Assembly: GCA_045546615.1 (NCBI GenBank)
Contig: JAZQDD010000048.1
Span: 1-52,772 of the forward strand
Source of the DNA: CAG-390 sp045546615
GTDB lineage: Bacteria; Bacillota; Clostridia; Oscillospirales; CAG-272
Length of the DNA: 52,772 nucleotides
Reading direction: 5' to 3'
A program made the translations under genes and the position numbers. Shown piece after piece: positions 8,212 through 16,748 of this stretch. Within the stretch, counting starts at the first letter, position 1. Every line of letters begins with the position of its first letter. Under the pieces are notes generated by a model. That model saw nothing but the letters and a program-made list of their open reading frames with translations, was not told the DNA's origin and searched no databases.

Positions 8212-8994
8212 ATGTACCCATACGAAATAATATTCGGACTTGGACTTTACGATATTTTTCTTGGCGCGGGCATAATCGCCGCGATGCTTTGCTTTGCGCA
8301 TTTTTCAAAAAAGCTGAACTTCTCTGCGAAATTTCACAATTTCGTCCTTTTTGACGGTATTTTTGCCGTCGTTGCCGGATACGCAGGTGCCGTGCTTACG
8401 CAGGCTGTTTACAATGCGCTTGACGGCGACGGCTTTGCCCTGACCGCATCTACGGGCGCTACGTTTCTTGGCGGACTTGTCGGCGGCGCGCTTTCGTTTA
8501 TCGCCGTGTATTTTATAGGCGGAGCGTTTGTTTTTCCCGACAAGCTCCACGTCGGAAAGTTTCTTGCTATTGCCGACATAGCCTCGGTTGCCATCCCCTT
8601 GGCGCACGGACTTGGCAGAGTCGGCTGTCTTATGGCGGGGTGCTGTCACGGAGCTGTTACGGACGCTTGGTATGGTATCTACCATGTGAGCGCGGGGGTG
8701 AAATACGTTCCCGTCCAGCTTTTTGAGGCATTGTTCCTCTTTGCTCTTGCGGCGGTCATGTTTTACCGTACTTCCCAAAAAAGAATAAACGGTCTTGCCG
8801 TGTATATGGTCTCTTACGGTATCTGGCGCTATTTTGCCGAGTATTTCAGGGCAGACGACAGGGGGAGCACCGTTGTCAGCTTCTGGTCGCCCTCACAGCT
8901 TGTCTCCGTGCTTCTCATCATAGGCGGCGCGGTGCTCGGCGTTTGCGTTTACCTCTATTACAAAAAGAAAGGCTTAAACTATTATGAGGAATAA
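8212..8994 (+). CDS. lgt: prolipoprotein diacylglyceryl transferase-family protein
   Basis: 260 residues, seven likely membrane segments. The Lgt signature region reads HGLGRVGCLMAGCCHG, the GCC-x-G variant seen in many Firmicutes members, and is followed by the C-terminal segment VPVQLFEALF and YGIWRYFAEYFR with the conserved arginines. Lgt moves diacylglycerol from phosphatidylglycerol to the lipobox cysteine of prelipoproteins; at least three such lipoproteins lie in this window. The GCC variant is a divergent branch, so it could be a homologue with another acceptor. AAGGAG sits eight bases before the ATG, and the stop overlaps the next gene's start by 11 bp. Confidence 0.75.
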   Translation: MYPYEIIFGLGLYDIFLGAGIIAAMLCFAHFSKKLNFSAKFHNFVLFDGIFAVVAGYAGAVLTQAVYNALDGDGFALTASTGATFLGGLVGGALSFIAVYFIGGAFVFPDKLHVGKFLAIADIASVAIPLAHGLGRVGCLMAGCCHGAVTDAWYGIYHVSAGVKYVPVQLFEALFLFALAAVMFYRTSQKRINGLAVYMVSYGIWRYFAEYFRADDRGSTVVSFWSPSQLVSVLLIIGGAVLGVCVYLYYKKKGLNYYEE

Positions 8995-9796
8995 ACGCCT
9001 GCTATACGGGGTTTTTATTATTCTTCCAATCGTTGTGATGGCGTGGCTTGAGTTCTTCCCACCCGCCTATTCGACGGACGATACGCTGAATTCTCTGATA
9101 TCGGTAAGCATCACGCGCGCCCTCGGCGGATTTGCCTTTATGCTTTTGAGTGCGTTTTTCGGCTACCGTATTTTCGGACTTGAAAAAAGCCGCAGTGCGC
9201 TTCTCGTTACCTTGGCGGCTCTTGCTGTTGCGGTAAACAATCTTCCCATCATAGGACTTGTCAGCGGCAACGCCTTTGTAAGCAGTCCCGCCTCGCACAT
9301 CGCGCTTCTCGCTCTTGAGGCGGTCATGATAGGATTTTTTGAGGAGTTTACTTTCAGAGGAGTGCTTTATACCTCGATACTTGAGTCACATAGGGGCTCA
9401 CCTCGCGAGATATTTCTCGCAACACTCTCCGCGTCGCTCATCTTCGGCGGGATACACTTGCTCAACCTGTTTTTCGGCGGCGGCTTTGGTGCAACATTGC
9501 TTCAAGCGGGATATTCCACCCTTATCGGCGGAATGCTTTCCATTGTACTTCTTAAAACCGGCTCGATATGGGTGTGTGTTGCCATTCATGCCGTGTATGA
9601 TTTTTGCGGCTTTCTTGTGCCTACGCTTGGCGGCGGCAAGATATGGGATATTGCCACGGTTGCCGTTACAGCCGTTCTCGGCGTTTTCGTGTTCGTCTAT
9701 ATGCTCCGTGCGCTTTGGTGCGTCAAAGTTGAGCAGGCGGACAGATTGTTTATAAAAAAGGAGAATAAAAATGACACCAATACAGAAAAACTATGA
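8984..9796 (+). CDS. CPBP-family intramembrane metalloprotease
   Basis: 270 residues, about eight membrane segments. The three CPBP (Abi/CAAX) motifs are present: EEFTFRG with Glu120, Glu121 and Arg125; FGGIH with His158; and IHAVYD with His202. These residues form the metal site of the Rce1/CPBP glutamic or metallo protease fold. Bacterial members process peptides such as bacteriocin leaders or have unknown substrates. It overlaps the Lgt-like gene upstream and the LUD gene downstream (26 bp), so the three are translationally coupled. Confidence 0.8.
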   Translation: MRNKRLLYGVFIILPIVVMAWLEFFPPAYSTDDTLNSLISVSITRALGGFAFMLLSAFFGYRIFGLEKSRSALLVTLAALAVAVNNLPIIGLVSGNAFVSSPASHIALLALEAVMIGFFEEFTFRGVLYTSILESHRGSPREIFLATLSASLIFGGIHLLNLFFGGGFGATLLQAGYSTLIGGMLSIVLLKTGSIWVCVAIHAVYDFCGFLVPTLGGGKIWDIATVAVTAVLGVFVFVYMLRALWCVKVEQADRLFIKKENKNDTNTEKL

Positions 9797-10409
9797 AAAC
9801 ATAGCAACTGCCGTGATTAAAAAAATGGCTGTCCGCGGAATGGAGGGCTATTATTGCCCCGACAGAGAAGCGGCGCTCAAAAAGGCTCTTGAGCTGATCC
9901 CCGAAGGCTCAAGCGTCGGCTGGGGCGGCTCCGTTACTGTGTCGGAAATAGGTCTTATCGATGCCATAAAGGGCGGAAATTACACCGCTATTGACCGCTC
10001 CGAGGCTAAAACTCCCGAGGCGATAAGGCAGAAATATCTGCAAATGTTCGGTGCGGATTGGTTTCTTATGAGCGCCAATGCCTTTACGGCAGAGGGCGAG
10101 CTTATAAATATTGACGGCAATGCCAATCGCGTAGCCGCGCTTTGCTACGGCCCGCAAAACGTTCTTGTTGTTGTGGGTATGAACAAGCTCGTCACCGATG
10201 CCGAGGGCGGCTTTGACCGCGTTCGACTGTGCGCCGCACCGCCTAACGCCGTAAGACTTGGTAAGAAAACGCCCTGCGCAACGCTGGGCAAATGCGGCAA
10301 CTGCTTTACCGAGGGTGAGTGTATGTGCAGTCAGTTCGTCTACACCCGCCGTTCAAGCATTCCGCGGAGAATAAAAGTCATAATCGTAGGCGAGAGTCTC
10401 GGTTTTTAA
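9771..10409 (+). CDS. LUD-domain protein (LutC/DUF162-like)
   Basis: 212 residues covering a single LUD domain. Visible family features are the N-terminal helix with YYCPDREAAL, the glycine-rich GSSVGWGGSVTVSE segment, the ANAFTAEGELINIDG loop and a C-terminal cysteine group (GKCGNCFTEGECMC). LUD proteins include LutB/LutC of the lactate oxidation complex. This short single-domain type is widespread in Clostridia without the other Lut genes, and its role there is unknown. The Cys cluster could bind a metal or Fe-S centre. The start has AAGGAG eight bases before the ATG, inside the CPBP gene. Confidence 0.75.
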   Translation: MTPIQKNYENIATAVIKKMAVRGMEGYYCPDREAALKKALELIPEGSSVGWGGSVTVSEIGLIDAIKGGNYTAIDRSEAKTPEAIRQKYLQMFGADWFLMSANAFTAEGELINIDGNANRVAALCYGPQNVLVVVGMNKLVTDAEGGFDRVRLCAAPPNAVRLGKKTPCATLGKCGNCFTEGECMCSQFVYTRRSSIPRRIKVIIVGESLGF

Positions 10410-10463
10410 CTTTCGCGTGACAGCAAATGCGCGGATAATGGGATTTGTTATCTATAAGTGAAA

Positions 10464-10518
10464 AAAACGGCTGTTTTGGCAAAGCACCGCTTTGGCGGAT
10501 TTGCCGTACAGCCGTTTT
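10464..10518 (+). terminator. terminator after the LUD gene
   Basis: Arms aaaacggctgt (10464-10474) and acagccgtttt (10508-10518) enclose a second pairing ggcaaa/tttgcc, giving a long stem with an A run before and a short T run inside the right arm. It ends the run that began upstream and comes just before the holB promoter. Confidence 0.7.
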
Positions 10519-10532
10519 CTTGCCCAAAAGGA

Positions 10533-10561
10533 TTGACAATAAAAATTTAAAATGTTATAAT
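10533..10561 (+). promoter_or_regulatory. consensus sigma-A promoter of holB
   Basis: TTGACA (10533-10538), exactly 17 bp, TATAAT (10556-10561). Both boxes match the consensus fully. It lies 35 bp upstream of the ATG at 10597. Confidence 0.8.
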
Positions 10562-10596
10562 AAATAGATGATAAAAGGATGAAAGGACAAACGGCG

Positions 10597-11631
10597 ATGA
10601 AGGAGATATTTCCGAAGCTTTACGGCAACGGCGCGCTCAAGGCAAGGCTTGGAAAAAGCTTGCTTGCTCCCATTCCCGATACTGCCCACGCCTATATCAT
10701 CGAGGGAGCGAAGGGAATCGGCAAGCATACTCTCGCCCTCACACTCGCGGCATCACTCGTCTGCGAGGCAAGGGGGGACGGTACAAAACCTCTTCCGTGC
10801 GGAGTGTGCGAGAACTGCCGAAAGATATACTCCCGCATCTGCCCCGACATCATCGAAATAGGCAGGGACGGAGATAAGGCTTCTCTTGGAGTGGATGCCA
10901 TCCGCGCACTTAAAGGCGACGTTTGTATCTACCCCAATGACCTTGATCTGAAATTTTATATAATCAATGATGCCGATACTATGACCGTGCAGGCGCAAAA
11001 CGCCTTTTTGCTGACTCTTGAGGAACCACCCGCGTACGTTGTGTTTTTACTGCTTTGCGAAAGTGCGGCATCGCTTCTCGAAACGGTTAGGAGCCGCGCT
11101 CCCGTGCTTCGTATGCAACCGCTGACGACTGATGAGTTAGCATCGGCGCTTCGCGAGGTTTGCCCATCGGCCGGCAAGGATGGAGAACTGTTTGATGCGG
11201 CTGTTATGGCATCGGGCGGCTCTCTCGGACGTGCTGTTGAACTGCTCTCGGGGGATGCTTCTGCCGAGGTCGTGACAAGGAGAAGGGCGGCGGCAAAATT
11301 CTGTCTTATCTGCTCCGATAAAAAGAAAAGCGCCGAGGCGCTCTCGCATTTGTGCGCTGTTTGCACCACCTCGCGCGACGAGGCTATACGGGTGCTTTCG
11401 GATATAGAGCTTGCTTTTCGAGACCTGTGCCTGCTCAAAAAAAGTCCAACCGCACCGCTTCGTTTTTATACGGATAGGGAGGCGGCGTCCGAGCTTTCGG
11501 ACACTTACCCTCTGCGGCGCTTGCTTGCGTTTTCCGAGGAGGTCGCGTTGGCAATAGAATTGCTTGAAAAAAATATGAATGTGCGCCTTACTCTCATATC
11601 CCTGCTTTCGCGTACGGGAATGATGAATTAA
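10597..11631 (+). CDS. holB: DNA polymerase III delta-prime subunit
   Basis: 344 residues. The clamp-loader AAA+ fold shows a Walker A motif GAKGIGKHT, a four-cysteine zinc module (CGVCENC...C), the DADTMTVQAQNAFLLTLEEPP segment that stands for the Walker B/SRC region, and a helical C-terminal collar. Delta-prime is a fixed part of the complex that loads the beta clamp at replication forks. I chose ATG 10597 because GAAAGG is well spaced; an in-frame ATG at 10579 is possible. The next gene is ricT, a holB-ricT order well known in Firmicutes, which supports the call. Confidence 0.88.
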   Translation: MKEIFPKLYGNGALKARLGKSLLAPIPDTAHAYIIEGAKGIGKHTLALTLAASLVCEARGDGTKPLPCGVCENCRKIYSRICPDIIEIGRDGDKASLGVDAIRALKGDVCIYPNDLDLKFYIINDADTMTVQAQNAFLLTLEEPPAYVVFLLLCESAASLLETVRSRAPVLRMQPLTTDELASALREVCPSAGKDGELFDAAVMASGGSLGRAVELLSGDASAEVVTRRRAAAKFCLICSDKKKSAEALSHLCAVCTTSRDEAIRVLSDIELAFRDLCLLKKSPTAPLRFYTDREAASELSDTYPLRRLLAFSEEVALAIELLEKNMNVRLTLISLLSRTGMMN

Positions 11632-11650
11632 GCGTATTATGGAGATAAAA

Positions 11651-12880
11651 ATGATTGAAGAGATTATAAATATGGAACAAGCCGACGGTGCTTCCGACGG
11701 CGCCAATGGCGGTTCGGGTGCAAAGCACGACGGCAACCGCAACCGACGCCACAGAAACGGCGACAGACGCCGCTCCGGAAAACCGCGCTCTGGCGGAAAA
11801 CCAAAGAAAAGCGAGCGCGCGCCCACGTCAGAGGCTATAGAGGCTATCGCCGCATTCGATGCCCCCGATGACAACGGTATTGGAGTACGCTCGTTTAGTT
11901 TGGGCTTTTCATCGCACGCGCGCGAGGCGCGTACAGAGGAGAGCTATGAACCTCTGCCCCCCGATCCCACGCTTGATGCACTCTTCTCCGATGACGTTCC
12001 CGACACCGCTCCCGAGGAAATAGAAAACGGTGTTGAGATAGTTGGTGTAAGGTTTGCGGGCGGTGGCAAGGTGTATTATTTCGCCCCCGATGGACTTGAA
12101 TTTAAGAATGGCGACCACGTTATAGTCGAGACCGCGCGCGGAATGGAGTTTGGAGAGATAGCCCTTAAAAACCGCATGGTGGAGCAGGACAGGACAGTTC
12201 AGCCCTTGCGTACAGTCCTTCGCCGCGCCACGGACGAGGATGTTGCTCACAATGCAGACAATCACAAAAAGGAAGATGAAGCCCTTAAAATATGTATGCA
12301 GAAGGTGGATGCCCACAAGCTTGATATGAAACTTGTCGGGGCGCAGTATACCTTTGATAATACAAAGCTGATTTTTTACTTTACTTCTGCCGATAGGGTG
12401 GATTTCAGAAATCTTGTAAAGGATCTTGCAGCCGTCTTTCGCACGAGAATAGAGCTTCGCCAGATAGGAATAAGAGATGAGGCTAAAATGCTCGGCGGAC
12501 TTGGTGTTTGCGGCAGAAAGCTGTGCTGTTCGGGATTTTTGCCAAACTTTGCACAGGTGTCCATCAAGATGGCAAAAGAGCAGGGACTTTCCCTGAATTC
12601 AGCCAAAATATCGGGCAATTGCGGCAGACTTATGTGCTGTCTGCGCTTTGAGCAGGACACCTATGAGCGCGAGATAGCGCTTATGCCGCCGCAGGGCTCT
12701 GTTGTTGAAACCGCGGACGGAAAGGGCGTCGTTACCGATCTCATGCCCATATCATCCGCAGTGCGGGTAAAGCTTGACGATAAGCCCGATCAAGCTCCGA
12801 AATCATATAAGCTTGCGGATATCAAGATCCTCAAGGAGGCACGCCGAACGGTATCCGATGAAAAGGAACGCGACGAATAA
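11651..12880 (+). CDS. ricT: RicT/YaaT (PSP1-domain) protein
   Basis: 409 residues. The conserved PSP1 core starts near 120 (EIVGVRFAGGGK) and contains the cysteine motifs GVCGRKLCC and GNCGRLMCC, which in RicT hold an Fe-S cluster in the RicA-RicF-RicT (Y) complex that guides RNase Y-dependent mRNA processing. The first 110 residues are a basic, low-complexity extension rich in Gly, Arg and Asn, not usual in Bacillus RicT and possibly RNA-binding. GGAG lies just before ATG 11651, so the upstream in-frame ATG at 11639 is less likely. It follows holB by 19 bp. Confidence 0.88.
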   Translation: MIEEIINMEQADGASDGANGGSGAKHDGNRNRRHRNGDRRRSGKPRSGGKPKKSERAPTSEAIEAIAAFDAPDDNGIGVRSFSLGFSSHAREARTEESYEPLPPDPTLDALFSDDVPDTAPEEIENGVEIVGVRFAGGGKVYYFAPDGLEFKNGDHVIVETARGMEFGEIALKNRMVEQDRTVQPLRTVLRRATDEDVAHNADNHKKEDEALKICMQKVDAHKLDMKLVGAQYTFDNTKLIFYFTSADRVDFRNLVKDLAAVFRTRIELRQIGIRDEAKMLGGLGVCGRKLCCSGFLPNFAQVSIKMAKEQGLSLNSAKISGNCGRLMCCLRFEQDTYEREIALMPPQGSVVETADGKGVVTDLMPISSAVRVKLDDKPDQAPKSYKLADIKILKEARRTVSDEKERDE

Positions 12881-12933
12881 ATTATTGGTAAAATGTTTTT
12901 TCGCAAAAAGACAACTTTTTTTAAAAAAGGTAT

Positions 12934-12961
12934 TTGCAAAACAGTTTTTTTGTGATACAAT
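12934..12961 (+). promoter_or_regulatory. promoter of the ferredoxin gene
   Basis: TTGCAA (12934-12939), a 16-bp spacer and TACAAT (12956-12961), 35 bp before the ATG. A strong GGAGG site follows, in keeping with high expression. Confidence 0.6.
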
Positions 12962-12996
12962 ATAGTAAACCATATAAAACAACGGAGGTTATTATT

Positions 12997-13167
12997 ATGG
13001 CATACAAGATTTCCGACGATTGCATCGCATGCGGTGCATGTGCTGATGAGTGCCCCGTAGGCGCCATCAAGGAAGCTGACGGCAAGTACGTTATCGACGC
13101 TGATACCTGCATCGATTGCGGTTCTTGCGAGTCCGTTTGCCCCGTAGGAGCACCCAAGGCTGAATAA
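12997..13167 (+). CDS. 2[4Fe-4S] ferredoxin
   Basis: 56 residues, the usual length of clostridial ferredoxin. Two CxxCxxCxxxCP clusters use Cys9/12/15/19 and Cys38/41/44/48, each set ligating mainly one 4Fe-4S centre with one swapped ligand. It is a low-potential electron carrier for pyruvate:ferredoxin oxidoreductase, hydrogenase and similar enzymes of anaerobes. It has its own promoter and terminator, and AT-rich flanks with a GGAGG site set the start at 12997. Confidence 0.96.
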   Translation: MAYKISDDCIACGACADECPVGAIKEADGKYVIDADTCIDCGSCESVCPVGAPKAE

Positions 13168-13182
13168 TTACATATTTTGCCG

Positions 13183-13218
13183 AAAGCGGAGCCGCCCTAT
13201 AAGGACGGCTCCGTTTTT
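13183..13218 (+). terminator. terminator after ferredoxin
   Basis: cggagccg (13187-13194) pairs with cggctccg (13206-13213) and is followed by TTTTT. It lies 20 bp past the ferredoxin stop and 22 bp before the next ATG, so read-through probably feeds the methyltransferase gene. Confidence 0.8.
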
Positions 13219-13239
13219 CATAAATTGAAAGGAACTTTT

Positions 13240-14007
13240 ATGGATATTGAACTTGCAAAGGGCGAAAGCATCTCCGAGGTTGGAGACAAGCTCAAGCTGA
13301 TATATGAGGGACACGGGCTTGCGTGGGGAACGGATGCATATCTGCTTGCCGCCGCCCTGCGCCCCGTTCGCCGTGCGTGCGAGCTTGGATGCGGCACGGG
13401 TATAGTCTCGCTGCTTGCCGCCGCTTACGGCAAGGCAAAAGAGGTCGTCGCGCTTGAAATACGGGCGGAGATGGCGGCGCTTGCGCGGCGCAATGTTATG
13501 CTCAACTCGCTTGAAGATAGCGTCAATGTCATCACCGCTGATATAAGAGATGTTCATGAAACACAGTTTGGCGGCAGGTTTGACTCTGTCTTTGCCAATC
13601 CGCCGTATATTGCGCATCCCGGGCAGGCAAAGGCAGACGATGCCGCACAGGACGCAAGACACGAGAACCACGGCGGAATAGCTGATTTTTGTGCCGCCGC
13701 CGCAAAGCTGTTGAAGCACGGCGGAAATTTTTACTGCGTTTTCAGAACGGAGAGATTGCCCGAGTTGTTTGAGGCGATGCGAAGTGTTAAGATAGAGCCA
13801 AAGCGGATGACAGAGATCTACCCCGACACAGTTTCACGTCCCTCTGCCGTTATCGTTGAGGGAAAGCTCGGCGCGGCACCGCGGCTTGACGTAACACCGC
13901 CGCTTATACTTTATCTTGACGAGCCGCGCGATACTACGCGCGTCCGTACTGCTATGTTTGAAAAAATACAAAACACCTGCGCTTTTCCCAAGGAATGGAT
14001 AAAATAA
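13240..14007 (+). CDS. tRNA1(Val) A37 N6-methyltransferase-like
   Basis: 255 residues. A Rossmann-type SAM domain has motif I ELGCGTG near residue 50 and the NPPY motif typical of N6-adenine or glutamine methyltransferases. Size and layout match the TrmN6/YfiC and YabB group, which methylates A37 of tRNA1(Val). A small adenine-N6 methyltransferase with another RNA target cannot be excluded. The ATG at 13240 follows GAAAGGA. The stop overlaps the start of the HAD gene as TAATG. Confidence 0.75.
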   Translation: MDIELAKGESISEVGDKLKLIYEGHGLAWGTDAYLLAAALRPVRRACELGCGTGIVSLLAAAYGKAKEVVALEIRAEMAALARRNVMLNSLEDSVNVITADIRDVHETQFGGRFDSVFANPPYIAHPGQAKADDAAQDARHENHGGIADFCAAAAKLLKHGGNFYCVFRTERLPELFEAMRSVKIEPKRMTEIYPDTVSRPSAVIVEGKLGAAPRLDVTPPLILYLDEPRDTTRVRTAMFEKIQNTCAFPKEWIK

Positions 14008-14675
14008 TGTCATTTACTACAAAATTCCCCGTTTTAATACTTGACCATGACGATACTACCGTTGCATCAACACCTGCGGTCAACTATCCCTCATGGCTTG
14101 AAATACTCTCGAAACTGCGCCCCGAGCATAAGCCGAGCTATACCGAGTTCGTCGATTATTGCTTTGAACCCGGTTTTGAATGCTATTGCCGTGACATACT
14201 CGGTTTTGACGATGCGGAAATGGCGGAGGAGCTTCGGGTCTGGCAACGCTTTGCCGACTCGACAGTGCCGGATGCGTTTGAGGGTATAGGACGTATAATT
14301 AAGCGTCAGCGGGCGGCAGGCGGCATAGTTTGTGTAGTTTCTCATTCTCACGAGCGTTTTATCGTAAGAGATTGGAAGCAGAATTTCGGTACGCTCCCCG
14401 ATATGATATATAGTTGGGATATGGGCGCGGAATGGCGCAAGCCGTCGGTAAGACCTATTGAGGATATTTCAAAAACATTCGGCTTTTCGCCGTCTCAAAT
14501 GCTGATGGTGGACGATCTGCGCACGGGCTATGATATGGCGCACGCCGCGAAAGTCGCCTTTGTAGGCGCGTTGTGGGGACAGCCGAGCGAAAAGATCCGT
14601 TGCTTTATGCGTAAAAATTGCCAAACGTGCTTTGATAGCACGGATATGCTGGAGGATTTTCTTTTCAATGAGTGA
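14007..14675 (+). CDS. HAD-family phosphatase
   Basis: 222 residues with all four HAD motifs: DHDDT with nucleophile Asp13 and acid Asp15, a Ser in VVSHSH, Lys in WRKPSVRP and the acidic pair in MVDDLRTG. The cap between motifs I and II is a short helical C1 type, as in phosphoglycolate phosphatase-like enzymes. Substrate unknown. I chose ATG 14007, which overlaps the previous stop as TAATG and has AAGGA about 11 bases upstream, over the ATG at 13995. It overlaps the next gene by 8 bp. Confidence 0.78.
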   Translation: MSFTTKFPVLILDHDDTTVASTPAVNYPSWLEILSKLRPEHKPSYTEFVDYCFEPGFECYCRDILGFDDAEMAEELRVWQRFADSTVPDAFEGIGRIIKRQRAAGGIVCVVSHSHERFIVRDWKQNFGTLPDMIYSWDMGAEWRKPSVRPIEDISKTFGFSPSQMLMVDDLRTGYDMAHAAKVAFVGALWGQPSEKIRCFMRKNCQTCFDSTDMLEDFLFNE

Positions 14676-15471
14676 AAAAGAGATAGAGGCTGTTGCCGAA
14701 CTGAAAAAGAAAAGGGGCGCGGATACCAAGCGATTGCTCAGTTTTGCGCGCCGTGCGGTTGACGATTACGGTATGATAGAGGATGGCGACGTTATTGCCG
14801 TCGGTGTTTCGGGCGGAAAGGACTCGCTGGCGCTTTTGACGGCTATGGCTGGGCTTCGCCGTTTTTACCCCAAGCGCTTTTCTATTATTGCCGTGAGTAT
14901 AGATATGGGGCTTGAGGGAATGGACTTCTCGGGAGTTACAGAATACTGCCGAGAACTTGACGTCGAGCATAAGATCATCAAAACCGAGATATCAAAGGTC
15001 ATATTCGATATACGCAAGGAATCAAATCCCTGCTCGCTGTGCGCCAAGATGCGCCGCGGTGCGCTCAATTCCGCCGCCGCAGAGCTTGGCTGTAACAAGG
15101 TCGCGCTCGGACACCATTTTGATGACGTGGTGGAAACGTTTATGCTCAACCTCTTTTTCGAGGGTAGGATAGGCGTTTTTCAGCCCGTGACCTATCTTTC
15201 ACGCGTCGGCGTGACGGTGATAAGACCGCTTATATATATGCCAGAAAAGGATATTAGATATTTTGCGGGTAAAACGGAGCTTCCTATAGTGGTATCGACC
15301 TGCCCTGCTGACGGAAATACCGAGAGGCAGGAGATGAAGCAGCTTCTTGCACGGCTTGAACGTGAGAACCGCGGACTCCGCTATCGCATATACGGTGCGA
15401 TACAGCGCGCCGAGGTCGGCGGCTTTCGTGAGATATCCAAAATGGCGGGAATAAAGGAATATGAGGAATAG
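14668..15471 (+). CDS. ttcA: TtcA-like tRNA thiolation ATPase
   Basis: 267 residues. The N-type PP-loop SGGKDS (48-53) binds ATP; CSLC gives Cys122 and Cys125, the same positions as the Fe-S ligands in E. coli TtcA, and a later STCPADG Cys may be the third. GHHFDDVVET is the second family signature. TtcA inserts sulfur at C32 of tRNA; Firmicutes relatives of the TtcA/TtuA group may act at other positions, so the tRNA site is not certain. It begins inside the end of the HAD gene and stops at the foot of a terminator hairpin. Confidence 0.8.
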   Translation: MSEKEIEAVAELKKKRGADTKRLLSFARRAVDDYGMIEDGDVIAVGVSGGKDSLALLTAMAGLRRFYPKRFSIIAVSIDMGLEGMDFSGVTEYCRELDVEHKIIKTEISKVIFDIRKESNPCSLCAKMRRGALNSAAAELGCNKVALGHHFDDVVETFMLNLFFEGRIGVFQPVTYLSRVGVTVIRPLIYMPEKDIRYFAGKTELPIVVSTCPADGNTERQEMKQLLARLERENRGLRYRIYGAIQRAEVGGFREISKMAGIKEYEE

Positions 15472-15492
15472 GGCAGCGCCAACGCGCTGCCC
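15471..15492. terminator. convergent terminator hairpin
   Basis: gggcagcgc (15471-15479) and gcgctgccc (15484-15492) form a 9-bp GC-rich stem with a 4-nt loop that begins at the last base of the ttcA stop codon. A T-rich stretch follows on the plus strand. It also sits just beyond the stop of the convergent peptidase gene. Confidence 0.7.
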
Positions 15493-15498
15493 TTGCTT

Positions 15499-16458
15499 TT
15501 ATCGATAATAGAAATATTTATAGAAATTCGGATGAGTATCAAACAGCTCTTTCAGGGTGGAGCGCGAGGCGTTTGCGGGATCGTTTACGGTAAATCCCGA
15601 AGCAGTAAGCGCAGAGCCGCCAACATAGCCGTCAATAACCACCCAGTGCTGTGCGCCCGTTGCGTTTTTTGCCCCGATAAGGACGGGCTTGCCCGAGCGC
15701 AAAAGCTCGTATATTTTTTGCAGATATCCCGAACTGCTTGTTACCGCCACGTAGTTTTCGGGCCAATAGAGATTACCCGTTGTTGTGTAGGTCAAGCGTT
15801 TTGCCATCGCCGCGGGGGTGATAGTCGTACCCGTGCGGTAGGACTCCGTCATAGCAAGTCCTGTGGTTGCACAGCCGATTTTTGCCATTGTCTTTCCCGA
15901 GCTTCCGAGCTTTATATTTGCCCAACGGCTATCCCCCTGCTTGTAGAGGGGAACAGACAGAGAAACAGCGGGGTAGGCTTGCGGAGTGATCAGGTATTTT
16001 GCGCTTACGTATCCCGTTTTTACGCCATCGTAAACTATCCTGCTCCAACCGTTTGCGACGGACGTTTGAAGCACCACGTCGCCGCTGTGGAGCGAGTCGA
16101 TTTTTGCGTAGGGGGTACCTGCGCCGCTTCTTACGTTCAGCGTTCCGTTTGAAACGGAAACCGTTTTCGGGATACTCGTTACAGAGCTTATGTAGTCACC
16201 GTGGCAGTAGCCGTATTTGCCGTCTGCGTATTCCACGTACCACCACGCTCCGGTTTTCCACATGAGAGTAATGTAGTTTCCTTTAGGGACAGCGGAGACG
16301 ATGGGGGCGCTTGTGGTATGCGCACTGCGTACGTTGAGATTACTGCTTGATGTAGATACTCTTCCAAGCTGTGAGGTAGTGCTTGCGGCACTTGCCGCAG
16401 GGATAAACAGCGATGCTGACATCACAGCCGATAAAATAAAAATAATAAATTTTTTCAT
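15499..16458 (-). CDS. secreted SH3-C39-like peptidase
   Basis: 319 residues. A signal peptide runs to about residue 24 (MKKFIIFILS...ASA). Two bacterial SH3 domains follow (about 30-95 and 98-155, each with an LNVRS start), then a C39_2-type papain-fold domain with Cys in IGCATTGLAM, His in QHWVVIDGY and Asp in VNDPA. SH3b domains usually bind the cell wall, so a role in wall peptide or surface protein cleavage is likely. The ATG at 16458 is chosen for its AAAGGA site and signal peptide; an upstream in-frame start exists. The leader contains a long-range hairpin (16491-16547). Confidence 0.8.
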   Translation of the reverse strand: MKKFIIFILSAVMSASLFIPAASAASTTSQLGRVSTSSSNLNVRSAHTTSAPIVSAVPKGNYITLMWKTGAWWYVEYADGKYGYCHGDYISSVTSIPKTVSVSNGTLNVRSGAGTPYAKIDSLHSGDVVLQTSVANGWSRIVYDGVKTGYVSAKYLITPQAYPAVSLSVPLYKQGDSRWANIKLGSSGKTMAKIGCATTGLAMTESYRTGTTITPAAMAKRLTYTTTGNLYWPENYVAVTSSSGYLQKIYELLRSGKPVLIGAKNATGAQHWVVIDGYVGGSALTASGFTVNDPANASRSTLKELFDTHPNFYKYFYYR

Positions 16459-16490
16459 TGCAACATCCTTTCTTGTCACGTTGAAGGCAG

Positions 16491-16547
16491 GCAAAAATCA
16501 AGGGTTAAGCAAACGCCTGACCTTCGGGTTGTTTTGGGGATTTTTGC
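16491..16547 (-). promoter_or_regulatory. structured 5' leader of the C39 peptidase gene
   Basis: On the minus strand gcaaaaatc (16539-16547) pairs with gatttttgc (16491-16499), enclosing about 39 nt that include a small acc-cgaa-ggt hairpin. The structure lies between the promoter at 16584-16612 and the ATG at 16458. Leaders of wall hydrolase genes often hold riboswitches (c-di-AMP, c-di-GMP), but I could not match a known consensus. Confidence 0.35.
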
Positions 16548-16583
16548 TTTGTTTTCACTCTCCTTTCGCATATATGCATGTAT

Positions 16584-16612
16584 ATTATATCATAAAACCG
16601 CCACACTGTGAA
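16584..16612 (-). promoter_or_regulatory. promoter of the C39 peptidase gene
   Basis: On the minus strand TTCACA (16607-16612), 17 bp, TATAAT (16584-16589). It would give a leader of about 120 nt. Confidence 0.5.
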
Positions 16613-16684
16613 TACTCCAAATTACGGAAAAACATATCCGCTGTGTCAAAAAAGCGTTTTTGGAGTGAATTTTTAATAAAACTA

Positions 16685-16713
16685 TTGCGTTAAGTTAAAA
16701 TATAATATATAAT
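16685..16713 (+). promoter_or_regulatory. promoter of the murD cluster
   Basis: TTGCGT (16685-16690), 17 bp, TATAAT (16708-16713), 35 bp before the ATG at 16749 with an AAGGAG site between. A very AT-rich surround offers alternative -10 boxes. Confidence 0.5.
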
Positions 16714-16748
16714 AAAGTGATACAATATTGCTTGTAAGGAGTGTTCTT

